Notes under the pieces: model-generated
Databases searched by the model: none
Told to the model about the DNA's origin: nothing
The model's input: the letters and a program-made list of their open reading frames with translations, nothing else
Assembly (NCBI GenBank): GCA_944384855.1
Contig: CALWUY010000032.1
Span: 1-58,435 of the forward strand
Source: an uncultured Clostridia bacterium
Lineage (GTDB): Bacteria > Bacillota > Clostridia > Oscillospirales > Acutalibacteraceae
Direction: 5' to 3'
DNA length: 58,435 nt
Part shown: one piece after another, positions 23,501-31,231 of the stretch
Layout: every line of letters starts with the position of its first letter
Position numbering within the stretch: position 1 is the stretch's first letter
Translations under genes and position numbers: made by a program

Positions 23501-24888
23501 GTGCTGATTATTATTTGTGAATGGGTAATATCGTCTGTTTTAAAAAGGTCTGTATGCCCGTTAGGGTCAAAGCTGTTATTGTTGTAGCCGTCCGCACCGA
23601 CGCTGCTTACATCATGTTCACAAGTTTTAAAAGTATCAAACGGTATTACGACCGTGCCGTTAAAACCTTCCGGCAACTTGAAATTCGGCCATTTCCAGTT
23701 GGCGTCACCAACCTGAAGCGTGGTAACGCTTCCGTTTTTCTCTACCAAATAAATAGGACCGTTAGCCACTATATAACGGCGCTTTATTTTAGAACCGGAA
23801 ACACGTTTATCATATACATTATAAGTAATCTGATAGGTTGTGCCGGAGTTTATTTGGGTTGTATCCACCTCATAGAAAAATGCGTTAAAGGCTTCAGAAA
23901 ACGGATTATTCAGATATAGCGACGGTGTATAGTTACCTGTAATGCTATGAATCCATTTACCGTCACTTGTCTCGTGTGTAAAGTTGCCGTAACTGCCAGA
24001 CGCAGCCTCAGCAGTTTTATCCGGATCGCTGAAATCATTATCAGTATACCTTGCGTTATAATCAAGTGAGAAAGGCGTTTTTGCCACCCATTTAAGATCC
24101 GAAAATACTATCGACTTACTGTCCGGAATGCCGGCGAGAAAATCAAATCCCAAACCGAATGTCCCGTGAATCTGTGCATTATTTAAATACCAACTTACAT
24201 TTAAATTGCTGTAATCTCCGCCCCATTTTCCTCCGCTTTCCGATTGATTTGACTTATCGGCAAAAAGCGTCTCGGGGAAATAAAGCGTACCTTTTATGCC
24301 GGCAGGAATATTAATACGAACATTCCATATAGAAGTGTTCTCGTCACCGGTTGTTATAAAATACTGTTTTTCGGTATTTTCAGAGTCGGCGTCGGGTATA
24401 AACTCCACAGTCTGCCCACCTATTGCGTAAAGATTACCGACACTGCTGCCACCCGAGCCGACAAATATGCGAGTATCAACATCACTTGTCCAATCGGTTG
24501 TATCGATGTGCACTGAAATTATATTGCTCTCAGCATCAGGCAAGGTTTTAAACAAAAGCCTGCACGATCCGGAACCATTGGCAGAAAAGCTTGCCCTGTT
24601 TTCGGTAAGCACTGCCGCGCCGTTTCCCGAAAGGAAAATGTATTCACTCGGGTTTGCTTCAATGCCCGGGTCAACGTAGCCTTCGCTACATTGCAATTCG
24701 TTAAAAGTATGTGCCGCCGTTGGGAAGTTGTTAGCTGTTTTTTCAGTAATCACCGTGTCAGGAAAACCTGTTTCGGTAATAACCATTTCGGCGCTTTCAC
24801 CCTCCGCTGCCGCCGGGAAAACAAATACCGGAAGCGACATAAGCAAAATAAGCGCTGACAAAATTCCGGAAAAAATGCGTTTTTTCAT
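20593..24888 (-). CDS. Secreted LamG / metallophosphoesterase protein with C-terminal dockerin
   Basis: About 1431 residues from ATG 24888 (GAGGAGGAATAGT before it; an upstream ATG lacks a signal). Order: signal peptide (MKKRIFSGILSALILLMSLP..AAA); two beta-sandwich domains to about 490; a LamG-like domain near 503-676; and a calcineurin-like phosphoesterase from about 720 with VIPDTQ, GLGDITD near 766, GNHDYEG near 804 and later CGHIDTA. After it come a third binding-like domain, two repeats (GYEYSxDxxxWQxSxxFxGLD) and a dockerin. The dockerin's second calcium loop is good (ADINEDEQVDIRDLVRLKKI) while the first lacks acidic residues. It is probably exported and docked on a cohesin or wall. 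Substrate could be a phosphorylated or teichoic-type glycan. Confidence 0.8.
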   Translation of the reverse strand: MKKRIFSGILSALILLMSLPVFVFPAAAEGESAEMVITETGFPDTVITEKTANNFPTAAHTFNELQCSEGYVDPGIEANPSEYIFLSGNGAAVLTENRASFSANGSGSCRLLFKTLPDAESNIISVHIDTTDWTSDVDTRIFVGSGGSSVGNLYAIGGQTVEFIPDADSENTEKQYFITTGDENTSIWNVRINIPAGIKGTLYFPETLFADKSNQSESGGKWGGDYSNLNVSWYLNNAQIHGTFGLGFDFLAGIPDSKSIVFSDLKWVAKTPFSLDYNARYTDNDFSDPDKTAEAASGSYGNFTHETSDGKWIHSITGNYTPSLYLNNPFSEAFNAFFYEVDTTQINSGTTYQITYNVYDKRVSGSKIKRRYIVANGPIYLVEKNGSVTTLQVGDANWKWPNFKLPEGFNGTVVIPFDTFKTCEHDVSSVGADGYNNNSFDPNGHTDLFKTDDITHSQIIISTGNSPIGTLVYDNFGMLATLTPANEGRAHNSSEPLEMTGKLTEDADTVEMWVKVPTDAASGVILADKYFRKDTAWSKDDESGYYHKDSLRIEMDASGYPSITLNDGKGTEINLVAEGADIRTGKWTHLAFVKDTSVGQLHCYVNSVLRANAEIPIDMDDILPYHRLTVGHGLALNLSESVFNGEISGLRFWKDVRTPEELLASCSKSIDGSEEGLLSAYTLAAENGLSDICSLNDLRIYDLEITADDTDYEIYDEPSAYSMAVIPDTQIANILYGSENSNTGFDNIADWIISNKDRQNIKFVMGLGDITDKNTDSEWSRAGAMYQKLEDAGLPYSVITGNHDYEGASVGKRDSTKFNNTFSGLVSKSWFGGSKEEGKLDNAYYYLTVGSTKYLILGLDVEPRKDTVDWAKQVIYHNSDCKIIITTHQYLFDGTEFLTRQSGGTACYNTGYNGQQLWDELFSQYSNIAMVICGHIDTADLQVREDIGVNGNKVISVLFDTQSLDYSSPSYNSIGLIKFSEDGSQVSFRAYSTTRECYLSSDSQIDTTVSASVCDVPPAAYKADYSKTAYAQPDIVRDFYTYVTNGSINGIWDNDSVDALTPSNSLSWDNDRLAVTMPKEYANGSTEKHVGISFSQLPNITADKGYTALSLYVDFSQSNKTNYLRIRFNPNSDTVTSSVETNKGGVVYLLSEYNEEPICQELVSSWSTATIPAGFKGTVIVPFSSYYKDGTQLSAADMVASAQNNNAMIDLRILQARPGETYYFNNITYLKDSTIPAAPQFEDNSFTMVQLKETEGYEYSTDLINWQSSGKFEGLDPTKEYSFYQRKAATADTPASEPSLPQIFACAPVVKLIGSTKVLVKAVDGYEYSIDNGTTWQTSNLFTGLDSTRADYRIVQRRIAGRGYISQSSGALGITVNGLDSYDELNADTLIKVKQALLSDSRIWAADINEDEQVDIRDLVRLKKIIANQVN

Positions 24889-24915
24889 ACTATTCCTCCT
24901 CAATTTATTTGAAGT

Positions 24916-24978
24916 GATAAAAAACCTTTCCCACAAGGTCTCTGTTATTGATTATATTAGAGACTTTATGGGAAAGGT
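24916..24978 (-). terminator. Intrinsic terminator after the large lipoprotein gene
   Basis: On the minus strand ACCTTTCCCA (24924-24933) pairs with TGGGAAAGGT (24969-24978), extended by AGAGAC/GTCTCT, and is followed by TTTTTT (24923 downward). It separates the lipoprotein gene (stop 25059) from the dockerin-protein gene (start 24888). The 25059-24978 gap shows nothing else. Confidence 0.75.
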
Positions 24979-25058
24979 ATGCACAAAAGGGAAATATTCT
25001 ATGTAATTTTTACCTTTTATATTAAAACTGCTTTTGAAATAGAATAATATATGTTGTT

Positions 25059-28000
25059 TTAGCTGAAAAAGTCTTTTTTAACGGTATCTTTGTTTCCGAT
25101 AACGATTTCGTCTATCAAAGCAACATCAATTTCAAAAATAACGCTGTTCCCTTCTGTTTTGAATTTAACAGGCGACAGTGTAATGGGTTTTGTCCCGTCA
25201 ACCTTTTGTTCAGCACGGTATACCGCCACCTCGTTTGCATTAAGCCCGAACGAAGTAAGGTCAACGGCAACATTTCCGCGCCATACACCGTAATCCTTAC
25301 CGTTACCCGAGGGATAAAATCCCCTGCCTTGATTTATAAACGGCAAAATCACACTTTTGCCCTTAAGATTAGGTGTGTATTCAATGTGCTCTGCGGATTT
25401 TGAAAAAGTGACATCGGAATTTTTATCAAGCAATGCCGCAATTGTTTCACGTGCCGTATCAGCGTCATACGCGCTTAAATATTCACCCGAGAAAAGTGCT
25501 AAGCTTCCCTTTCCGTAATTTACAAAAAGAGCCTGCGGGTCACCGTTTTTGTGGCGTTTTATTATTTCCGCTTTCTCAGCCCTAATATATGTGTAGGGCA
25601 ATCCGTCAACTATCTTTGATTTGCCAAGCTCTACAGAAGCGAAGGTATCCGTCACAAGCTTTGAATTTTCATCCTTCAGCTGACCCACTGCCATAATCAG
25701 CGTGCCGCCGTCTTCAACATACTTTTCAAGGTTTTGCGCGGTTTGTTTAGTTATGCCAAGGCCTCTTCCGCAATATATTAATGTTTTATACCGCTTAAGC
25801 ACTTCAAGCGGAACATCATCATCCATTATATCGGCAGGTCCATATGGAGTGCCTGTGAAAAGAGACTGCGTATTTGTTCTGAGAGCTGTACCGTAATCAG
25901 AATATATAACATCAAGCAAGTCAAAATCGCCGAGATATGTATCCTGAGCCGTAACATTACCGGTTGCCCTATAAGCCTTTGCTGCCGCCGCCCACTTTGT
26001 CGGAACGTCCGAAAGTGTAATTGCGCGGTTCATTTCTTGCGAATAGAAGTAAAGACCTTGTTCCCAACCGGCGGTTTTTGCGGCAAGCTTATTCCATTCA
26101 TCGCCGTTACCGCGCAATATTGCCGTATTGACCACGGTTTTGCCTACAGCGGGGTGTGTTTTTGCATAACGCACTCCGTTATACCAGCCAACCGCTTGAT
26201 TATTAAGCTTTTTTTCGGTTTTATTTTGCACGGATATCTCGTTAAGAATACCGCTTATCCCGCCGTGGAAGAAGCTTAAAAATCCCATATTGATAGCTTC
26301 ATTTGTTATTCCGTACCAATAATCGCGGTCAAACGTATCCCAGGCGACGCCGTATTTTACACCGAGCGAGTTCCCGACGCCTCGCGCTACCGAGAGGACA
26401 ATATTATTACACTGTCTGTTGGTGCCTTTTTGGTAAATAATATCGTCCCCGCTTTTAACGAAGTGGCTTAGGTTAAATGAGCCGCTGCTTGAGTCGCTCA
26501 TTATAAGCACCTTATCGCTGTTCCCTGCCGCAGCTTTTATTTTTTTATGTATATCACCCATAAACTCGTAAGCAAGCTGCCAGGACTTAACGCCTCCCAG
26601 CGTTATATCCTCGAATCCCGTCATAAGCTTTATCGGTGAGTTTACAATTCCCTTATCCCAGTTTCCAAACATACTGTTGACTTCTGCCAGACAAACGGTT
26701 ACCGTTCCGTCCGGGACAAGTTCCAGCCATCGCTTTGCAAGTGAGCCTGTGGTGTTTATTCCCTGTTCGAGCGCCTCCGCCGACTTTTCTACCATACTGT
26801 ATATTTGCGTGAAACGGTAATGGTCGGAGCTTGGACTAAGCCCGAGATCTTTTTCACTCATAACCGTGTATAGTAAAAGGTTTTTTATGCCCGCATTGCT
26901 TGCCCGTTTTGCCCATTCCTCAAAATCTGTATCCTCGCGTTCAGCGCTTGGTATATAAGCGAGAGAATCCAGTTTCATTTTCTTTATTAGATCTGCGCTG
27001 TCATCGTACATAATATTGAGATCGTCTTCAAATACCGTAAGGTCACTCACAGGATAATCAACCTCAGGAATATCGGCAATATCTCCGTCAAGTGTACTGT
27101 AAACTCCCTCACGAAGCATTCTTGCGGACTCATTAGAATCGCAAGCGGTGAATTCAGTCTTTTCGTGCAGATCATACTTTTTATATTTCGGAACAACAAG
27201 GTTTGCGGTTCTTTTACATGACAGAGAAACCTCTGTCCAGTTACCGTTAGGCGGAGGAAGTATTCGTCTGCCGCAGTTGGTACTTTCACCGCGTTTAATT
27301 CCTGTTTCACATATAAAACGGATGCGGGCGTATTCGTCCTTTTCAGGTACATACTCAAATATAAGATAGGGATTTCCGAACTCGTCAAGCTTTTCATCAT
27401 AGCTGTAAGTCCATACTATCTTATCATTTACCGTAATAATATCAGGTTCTTCACCGGAAAAAGGCATTCTTACCCTGAACTGATACGCATAACCCTTTTC
27501 AAGCTTTGTTTCCCAGGTAAATTCAAAGCCGAAATATCCTGTTTTGCCGGATTTCGGTCTTCCTTTTATCCAAAAAAATGCCGAGTCCGGACAATATACC
27601 TCGGAGACCGCGTTATATGAAAACGCTCTTGCATTTCCGTACCACCAAAGCTCCGAAATTCCGAATTTCCATGCGCTAAAATTTTCTCCGTCCCAAGAGT
27701 TATATGAATAACCATCATTCATTCGGTAGGAGTGAGGCAGATCGGCAAGTGGCCCGACGGACATTTTGTAAACTCCGAGATCGTCAAGGAAAGCCGAGCC
27801 GCTGAGTGTTTCGTTGAAATTATCTCCGGTTGCGTTTCCGATAAATACAACCGCGACCTGTGTTTCCGTAGCACTTCCGAACTGCGTGGAAACTTCTTCA
27901 AAAAAATCGTCCGTTCCGCCTGCGGTCTGCGCCAAAAGACGTCCGTCAGAACCGGCAAGCACCTTTATTACAGGCTTTGATAGATTTACACTTTTAAGCT

Positions 28001-28439
28001 TCGCAGTAAGCACATAATCTGTTTCCTGTTCAACATTTAAAAGGTATGCGGCATAGCTATTGCTTTTGCCCTCTTCGGTATGCTTGAATTGAAGCGCCGC
28101 CGAATTGTCCGCGCCCACTCCGTCAGCTACAGTATATGCGCTGCTCCAAGTTCCCATTGCAATCCACTGACCTACGGTATAGTCGCCTTTACCGACGGTG
28201 CAGCCCTCAAAACCGCTCCCTGAAATCAGATTATCGCCTGACGCAGCAAAAGGAGATGATTTATCATAAAGCGGAGCGTAATCAAATGTTTCTTTATATG
28301 AAGCCTGCCAAACGCCGTTTTTTACAGCGTCCGCCACAGCGTCGCCTCCGATAGCCACTGTCTTTTTACTGTCGGTATTGCACGCTGCAAGTGAGGCGAT
28401 CATTGAAATACAAAGTATAAAGATTACCGGTTTCCGCAT
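25059..28439 (-). CDS. Large surface lipoprotein of an unrecognised hydrolase-like family
   Basis: 1126 residues from ATG 28439, behind GAGGAGGAAGGACGCT. Lipoprotein signal with lipobox SLAAC near residue 20. A beta-sandwich domain (about 50-235) may bind carbohydrate. The rest is paralogous to the cytoplasmic protein at 53951-56602: GISELWWYGNA, a barrel-like middle with AEVNSMFG near 583, WDTFDRDYW near 701 and LNEIS near 730, and TPYGPADI, IYCGRGLGITK and EKYVEDGGTLIMAVGQL near 846-930. The last part resembles the GATase-like domain of GH42-type enzymes. I do not recognise a family. Context and layout suggest a glycosidase. It starts 20 nt after the solute-binding protein gene. Confidence 0.7.
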   Translation of the reverse strand: MRKPVIFILCISMIASLAACNTDSKKTVAIGGDAVADAVKNGVWQASYKETFDYAPLYDKSSPFAASGDNLISGSGFEGCTVGKGDYTVGQWIAMGTWSSAYTVADGVGADNSAALQFKHTEEGKSNSYAAYLLNVEQETDYVLTAKLKSVNLSKPVIKVLAGSDGRLLAQTAGGTDDFFEEVSTQFGSATETQVAVVFIGNATGDNFNETLSGSAFLDDLGVYKMSVGPLADLPHSYRMNDGYSYNSWDGENFSAWKFGISELWWYGNARAFSYNAVSEVYCPDSAFFWIKGRPKSGKTGYFGFEFTWETKLEKGYAYQFRVRMPFSGEEPDIITVNDKIVWTYSYDEKLDEFGNPYLIFEYVPEKDEYARIRFICETGIKRGESTNCGRRILPPPNGNWTEVSLSCKRTANLVVPKYKKYDLHEKTEFTACDSNESARMLREGVYSTLDGDIADIPEVDYPVSDLTVFEDDLNIMYDDSADLIKKMKLDSLAYIPSAEREDTDFEEWAKRASNAGIKNLLLYTVMSEKDLGLSPSSDHYRFTQIYSMVEKSAEALEQGINTTGSLAKRWLELVPDGTVTVCLAEVNSMFGNWDKGIVNSPIKLMTGFEDITLGGVKSWQLAYEFMGDIHKKIKAAAGNSDKVLIMSDSSSGSFNLSHFVKSGDDIIYQKGTNRQCNNIVLSVARGVGNSLGVKYGVAWDTFDRDYWYGITNEAINMGFLSFFHGGISGILNEISVQNKTEKKLNNQAVGWYNGVRYAKTHPAVGKTVVNTAILRGNGDEWNKLAAKTAGWEQGLYFYSQEMNRAITLSDVPTKWAAAAKAYRATGNVTAQDTYLGDFDLLDVIYSDYGTALRTNTQSLFTGTPYGPADIMDDDVPLEVLKRYKTLIYCGRGLGITKQTAQNLEKYVEDGGTLIMAVGQLKDENSKLVTDTFASVELGKSKIVDGLPYTYIRAEKAEIIKRHKNGDPQALFVNYGKGSLALFSGEYLSAYDADTARETIAALLDKNSDVTFSKSAEHIEYTPNLKGKSVILPFINQGRGFYPSGNGKDYGVWRGNVAVDLTSFGLNANEVAVYRAEQKVDGTKPITLSPVKFKTEGNSVIFEIDVALIDEIVIGNKDTVKKDFFS

Positions 28440-28458
28440 AGCGTCCTTCCTCCTCATA

Positions 28459-29757
28459 TCATTTTGAAATCGCCGCCGTCCACGCGTCTTCAATGGATTT
28501 CATTGCCGCGGTAGCGGTCATTTCGCCTTTGAGCGCCTTATTAATACCCTGAACAACCACGATATTCCAATAGGGGTCCGGAAAATTATAGCATTCGGGA
28601 ACATACTGAGTTTTTACAAGGTCTTCAAGGATATTGACAGACTCCTCGTCCCATGTATAGATCTCGAAATTGCGCTTTTCAATTTCCGAATAATCGTCAA
28701 ACGGCTTGTAATATTCATACATTATCGGCAGCAGCTTTTTCATTCTTTCTTTGTCAGAGGTACTTGCAGCAACCTTGAAATGACGTTCACGAATGTAATT
28801 TACATAATCAGTCTGACCCTCGCCAAGCGGGAGCGGCATAACTCCGAATTTATCGTTCATCTGTTGTTTGAAGTCGTCCATGCTATCAGTGCCGCCCAAA
28901 AACATTGCAAGGTGTCCTGCCTGGAACTGCTTTGCGGCGTAATCATAATCCGATCCTGTAGGATAAGGCTCACAAATCTTATCGACATATGTTGCTTGAC
29001 GAGCCATTTCAATTCCCTTTATGGTTCCGGTATGGGTAAGATTTGATTTTGCCTTACCGTTTACATATTCTGCAAAGGAACCTCCGTTAGACGCGACCAG
29101 CAACTCAACCATATCATATGTATCAAGCGAATTAATACCCCAAACATTATTGCTTGTAAGCTTTTTTGCAATGGAAAAAACATTATTCCAGTTCCACTGA
29201 CCGTTATCATACATTTTATAAGGGCTTTCAATACCGTTCTTCTCGAAAATTGCCTTGTTGAAATATATAACATATCCGACACGCAACGGATTCATTGAAA
29301 AACCGTAAACATTATTATCGTATGTTGCGCGCTCTGTATCGTCTTTATTAAACGCAGGATCTGAAAAATCAAGATAATCCGACATGTTAAGAAGAAATCC
29401 TTTTTGCGCATATTCAGGAAAAGCCCAGAAATGACGCATATTCACAAAATCTCCCAGCGTATCCCCCGCTAATATGGCGGCGGTAAAGCGCGTGGTTATT
29501 TCGTCCGCCGGAAGAACTGTGAATTTGAATTTTACATTATACTTTTTCTCAATGTCCGCCTGTCGCTTGACCATACGGTCATTCAACTCGTCCCCCGAAA
29601 CAGGTGTTTCATCCCACCAGGAAACTATCTCGATAACATCTGCGTCTCCGCTGTTAGAAGTAACTTCCGGATTGCTTTCATCCGAAGCTTTTCCGCCGCA
29701 CCCAGCAAGCATAACAACGGTCAACAATAAAGCGATTATCGAATTGATTTTTTTCAT
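28459..29757 (-). CDS. Sugar ABC-transporter solute-binding lipoprotein (family 1)
   Basis: 432 residues. Signal with lipobox MLAGCGGK near residue 17-24. The mature part has the family 1 pattern: EIVSWWDETPVSGDEL, IYFNKAIFEKNGIESPYKMY, GQWNWNNVFSIAKKLT, and HLAMFLGGTDSMDDF. It binds oligosaccharides outside the membrane and hands them to a permease pair. None is adjacent; the second permease pair at 45562-47407 is the best local partner. It begins directly at the stop of the response-regulator gene with AAAGGAGATAAGTAAT as ribosome binding site, so both are in one transcript. Confidence 0.88.
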   Translation of the reverse strand: MKKINSIIALLLTVVMLAGCGGKASDESNPEVTSNSGDADVIEIVSWWDETPVSGDELNDRMVKRQADIEKKYNVKFKFTVLPADEITTRFTAAILAGDTLGDFVNMRHFWAFPEYAQKGFLLNMSDYLDFSDPAFNKDDTERATYDNNVYGFSMNPLRVGYVIYFNKAIFEKNGIESPYKMYDNGQWNWNNVFSIAKKLTSNNVWGINSLDTYDMVELLVASNGGSFAEYVNGKAKSNLTHTGTIKGIEMARQATYVDKICEPYPTGSDYDYAAKQFQAGHLAMFLGGTDSMDDFKQQMNDKFGVMPLPLGEGQTDYVNYIRERHFKVAASTSDKERMKKLLPIMYEYYKPFDDYSEIEKRNFEIYTWDEESVNILEDLVKTQYVPECYNFPDPYWNIVVVQGINKALKGEMTATAAMKSIEDAWTAAISK

Positions 29758-29758
29758 A

Positions 29759-31231
29759 TTACTTATCTCCTTTATTAAAATCGTTTGATTTTTTATTTAT
29801 TTTATTGCGTTTTATATCTGTAGCACTAACTCCCGTTAGCTTTTTGAAAACACGCGCAAAATAAGAGTAGTCGCAATATCCGCAAATTTCGGATATTTCT
29901 TGAATTGAAAGCTCGGTTTCGGAAAGCATTTTCACCGCCATACTTATCCGACTTTGATTTACATAAGCCGTATAATTTTCACCCGTATACTTTTTGAACA
30001 ATTTACCGATGTTTTTCTCACTTACTCCGAATTTTTCAGCCATAACCGTAAGGCTTATCTGTTCTTGAAAATGCTCGTCAACATATTCCTTGAGGCGCGG
30101 CATCAAATTTTTCCGAGGTTCCTGACCGCTTATATTGTCATCATTCACTGCTATACGGCTTATGCACCTGTGCAAATGCTCCCTTAAGGCATTTATATTG
30201 GAAAACCTTTCACTTATCCTGTCTGCCGGCGGTATATAATCAAAATTATAATCCAAATAGTTTATATTTGCAGCCATAAGCATACAATTTGCAAGCAGTA
30301 TTATGTCATCGACCGAGAAAGCTGTATCACTTACAAAAAGCTGTTCTATAAGCATATCGATTTTATTAAAATCTTTTTCTTTTATAAGAGAGTGTATCCT
30401 TCTTACTATCCCGTCAAAAAGCTTTCTGCTGCTTTCTTTATATTCGCACGGTCGGTTCTTCCCGGTTATAAAGTTACTGAAAAAAGCTAAACGGCATTCA
30501 TTTATCGCTTCGGATAGATCGAATATGCTGTTTTTTATACAGCTTACCCCGATCTGTATATCGGGGTAATGTAATTTAAGAGCGTGAATAAGACTTGAGT
30601 GATCAAGAAAAATATCTGTAAACACCGCAAGCACCGGGTATTTGTTCAAAAAAATACACTTAACTGTTTCTCTGCCTGTGCCCAGTGTATCTTCAATAAA
30701 ACCTTTTTCTACCGGTCTGTCAGGGTCAAGCATCAAAAGAATAAAGTATGAATAACCCTTTTTAAGAAAGAAATATTCAACCTCAATATCCTCTTCCTTT
30801 GCATTACGCATTGTTTTTACAAGACGTGCAAGCTCTGAAATATCTGTGGGCTTCTTTTTACTGCTCTTCTTAGAAATCCGCATTATGACATCTTCGATGC
30901 TCTTAGGATCCACCGGTTTTACAAAAAAATCATCTACGCCTAAAGCAACAGAGCGGCGCGCATTCTCAAATTCCATAAAGCCGCTTACAATTACAATATG
31001 GATATCGCTGTTAGTCTGTCTAAGCCTTTCTATCATTGTCAGACCGTCAATATGCGGCATACTGACATCTACAAAAGCAAGATCAACCGAAGAATTTTTA
31101 AGAAAATCGAGGGCTTTAGCTGCCGAGGTGAAAGTACCGACTATTTCACAGCCGTATTTTTCCCAGTTTATTGCCTGTTTAAGTCCCTCAATAGCCCAAA
31201 CCTCATCATCAACAATTATTACTTTAAGCAT
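29759..31231 (-). CDS. YesN-like response regulator with AraC-type DNA-binding domain
   Basis: 490 residues from ATG 31231 behind AGGTGGCAGCA; a GTG at 31240 is possible. Residues 1-120 are a receiver domain (KVIIVDDEVWAIEGL; phosphoacceptor in FVDVSMPHIDG; VSGF; FFVKPVD). The middle is poorly conserved. The C-terminal about 100 residues are an AraC-type double helix-turn-helix (LTVMAEKFGVSEKNIGKLFKK, IQEISEICGYCDYSYFARVFKKLTG). Such regulators switch on sugar uptake genes. The gene overlaps the end of the surface protein gene. Its likely kinase is encoded 16 kb away on the other strand (47443-49152). Confidence 0.9.
   Translation of the reverse strand: MLKVIIVDDEVWAIEGLKQAINWEKYGCEIVGTFTSAAKALDFLKNSSVDLAFVDVSMPHIDGLTMIERLRQTNSDIHIVIVSGFMEFENARRSVALGVDDFFVKPVDPKSIEDVIMRISKKSSKKKPTDISELARLVKTMRNAKEEDIEVEYFFLKKGYSYFILLMLDPDRPVEKGFIEDTLGTGRETVKCIFLNKYPVLAVFTDIFLDHSSLIHALKLHYPDIQIGVSCIKNSIFDLSEAINECRLAFFSNFITGKNRPCEYKESSRKLFDGIVRRIHSLIKEKDFNKIDMLIEQLFVSDTAFSVDDIILLANCMLMAANINYLDYNFDYIPPADRISERFSNINALREHLHRCISRIAVNDDNISGQEPRKNLMPRLKEYVDEHFQEQISLTVMAEKFGVSEKNIGKLFKKYTGENYTAYVNQSRISMAVKMLSETELSIQEISEICGYCDYSYFARVFKKLTGVSATDIKRNKINKKSNDFNKGDK

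Noticed and set aside
24888-24936. Longer N-terminus for the dockerin-phosphoesterase protein
   Set aside because: The extra 16 residues would bury the signal peptide, and AGGAGG sits directly before the internal ATG.
28439-28493. Longer N-terminus for the large lipoprotein
   Set aside because: Would overlap the solute-binding protein gene and put 18 charged residues before the lipoprotein signal; the internal ATG has GGAGGAAGG before it.
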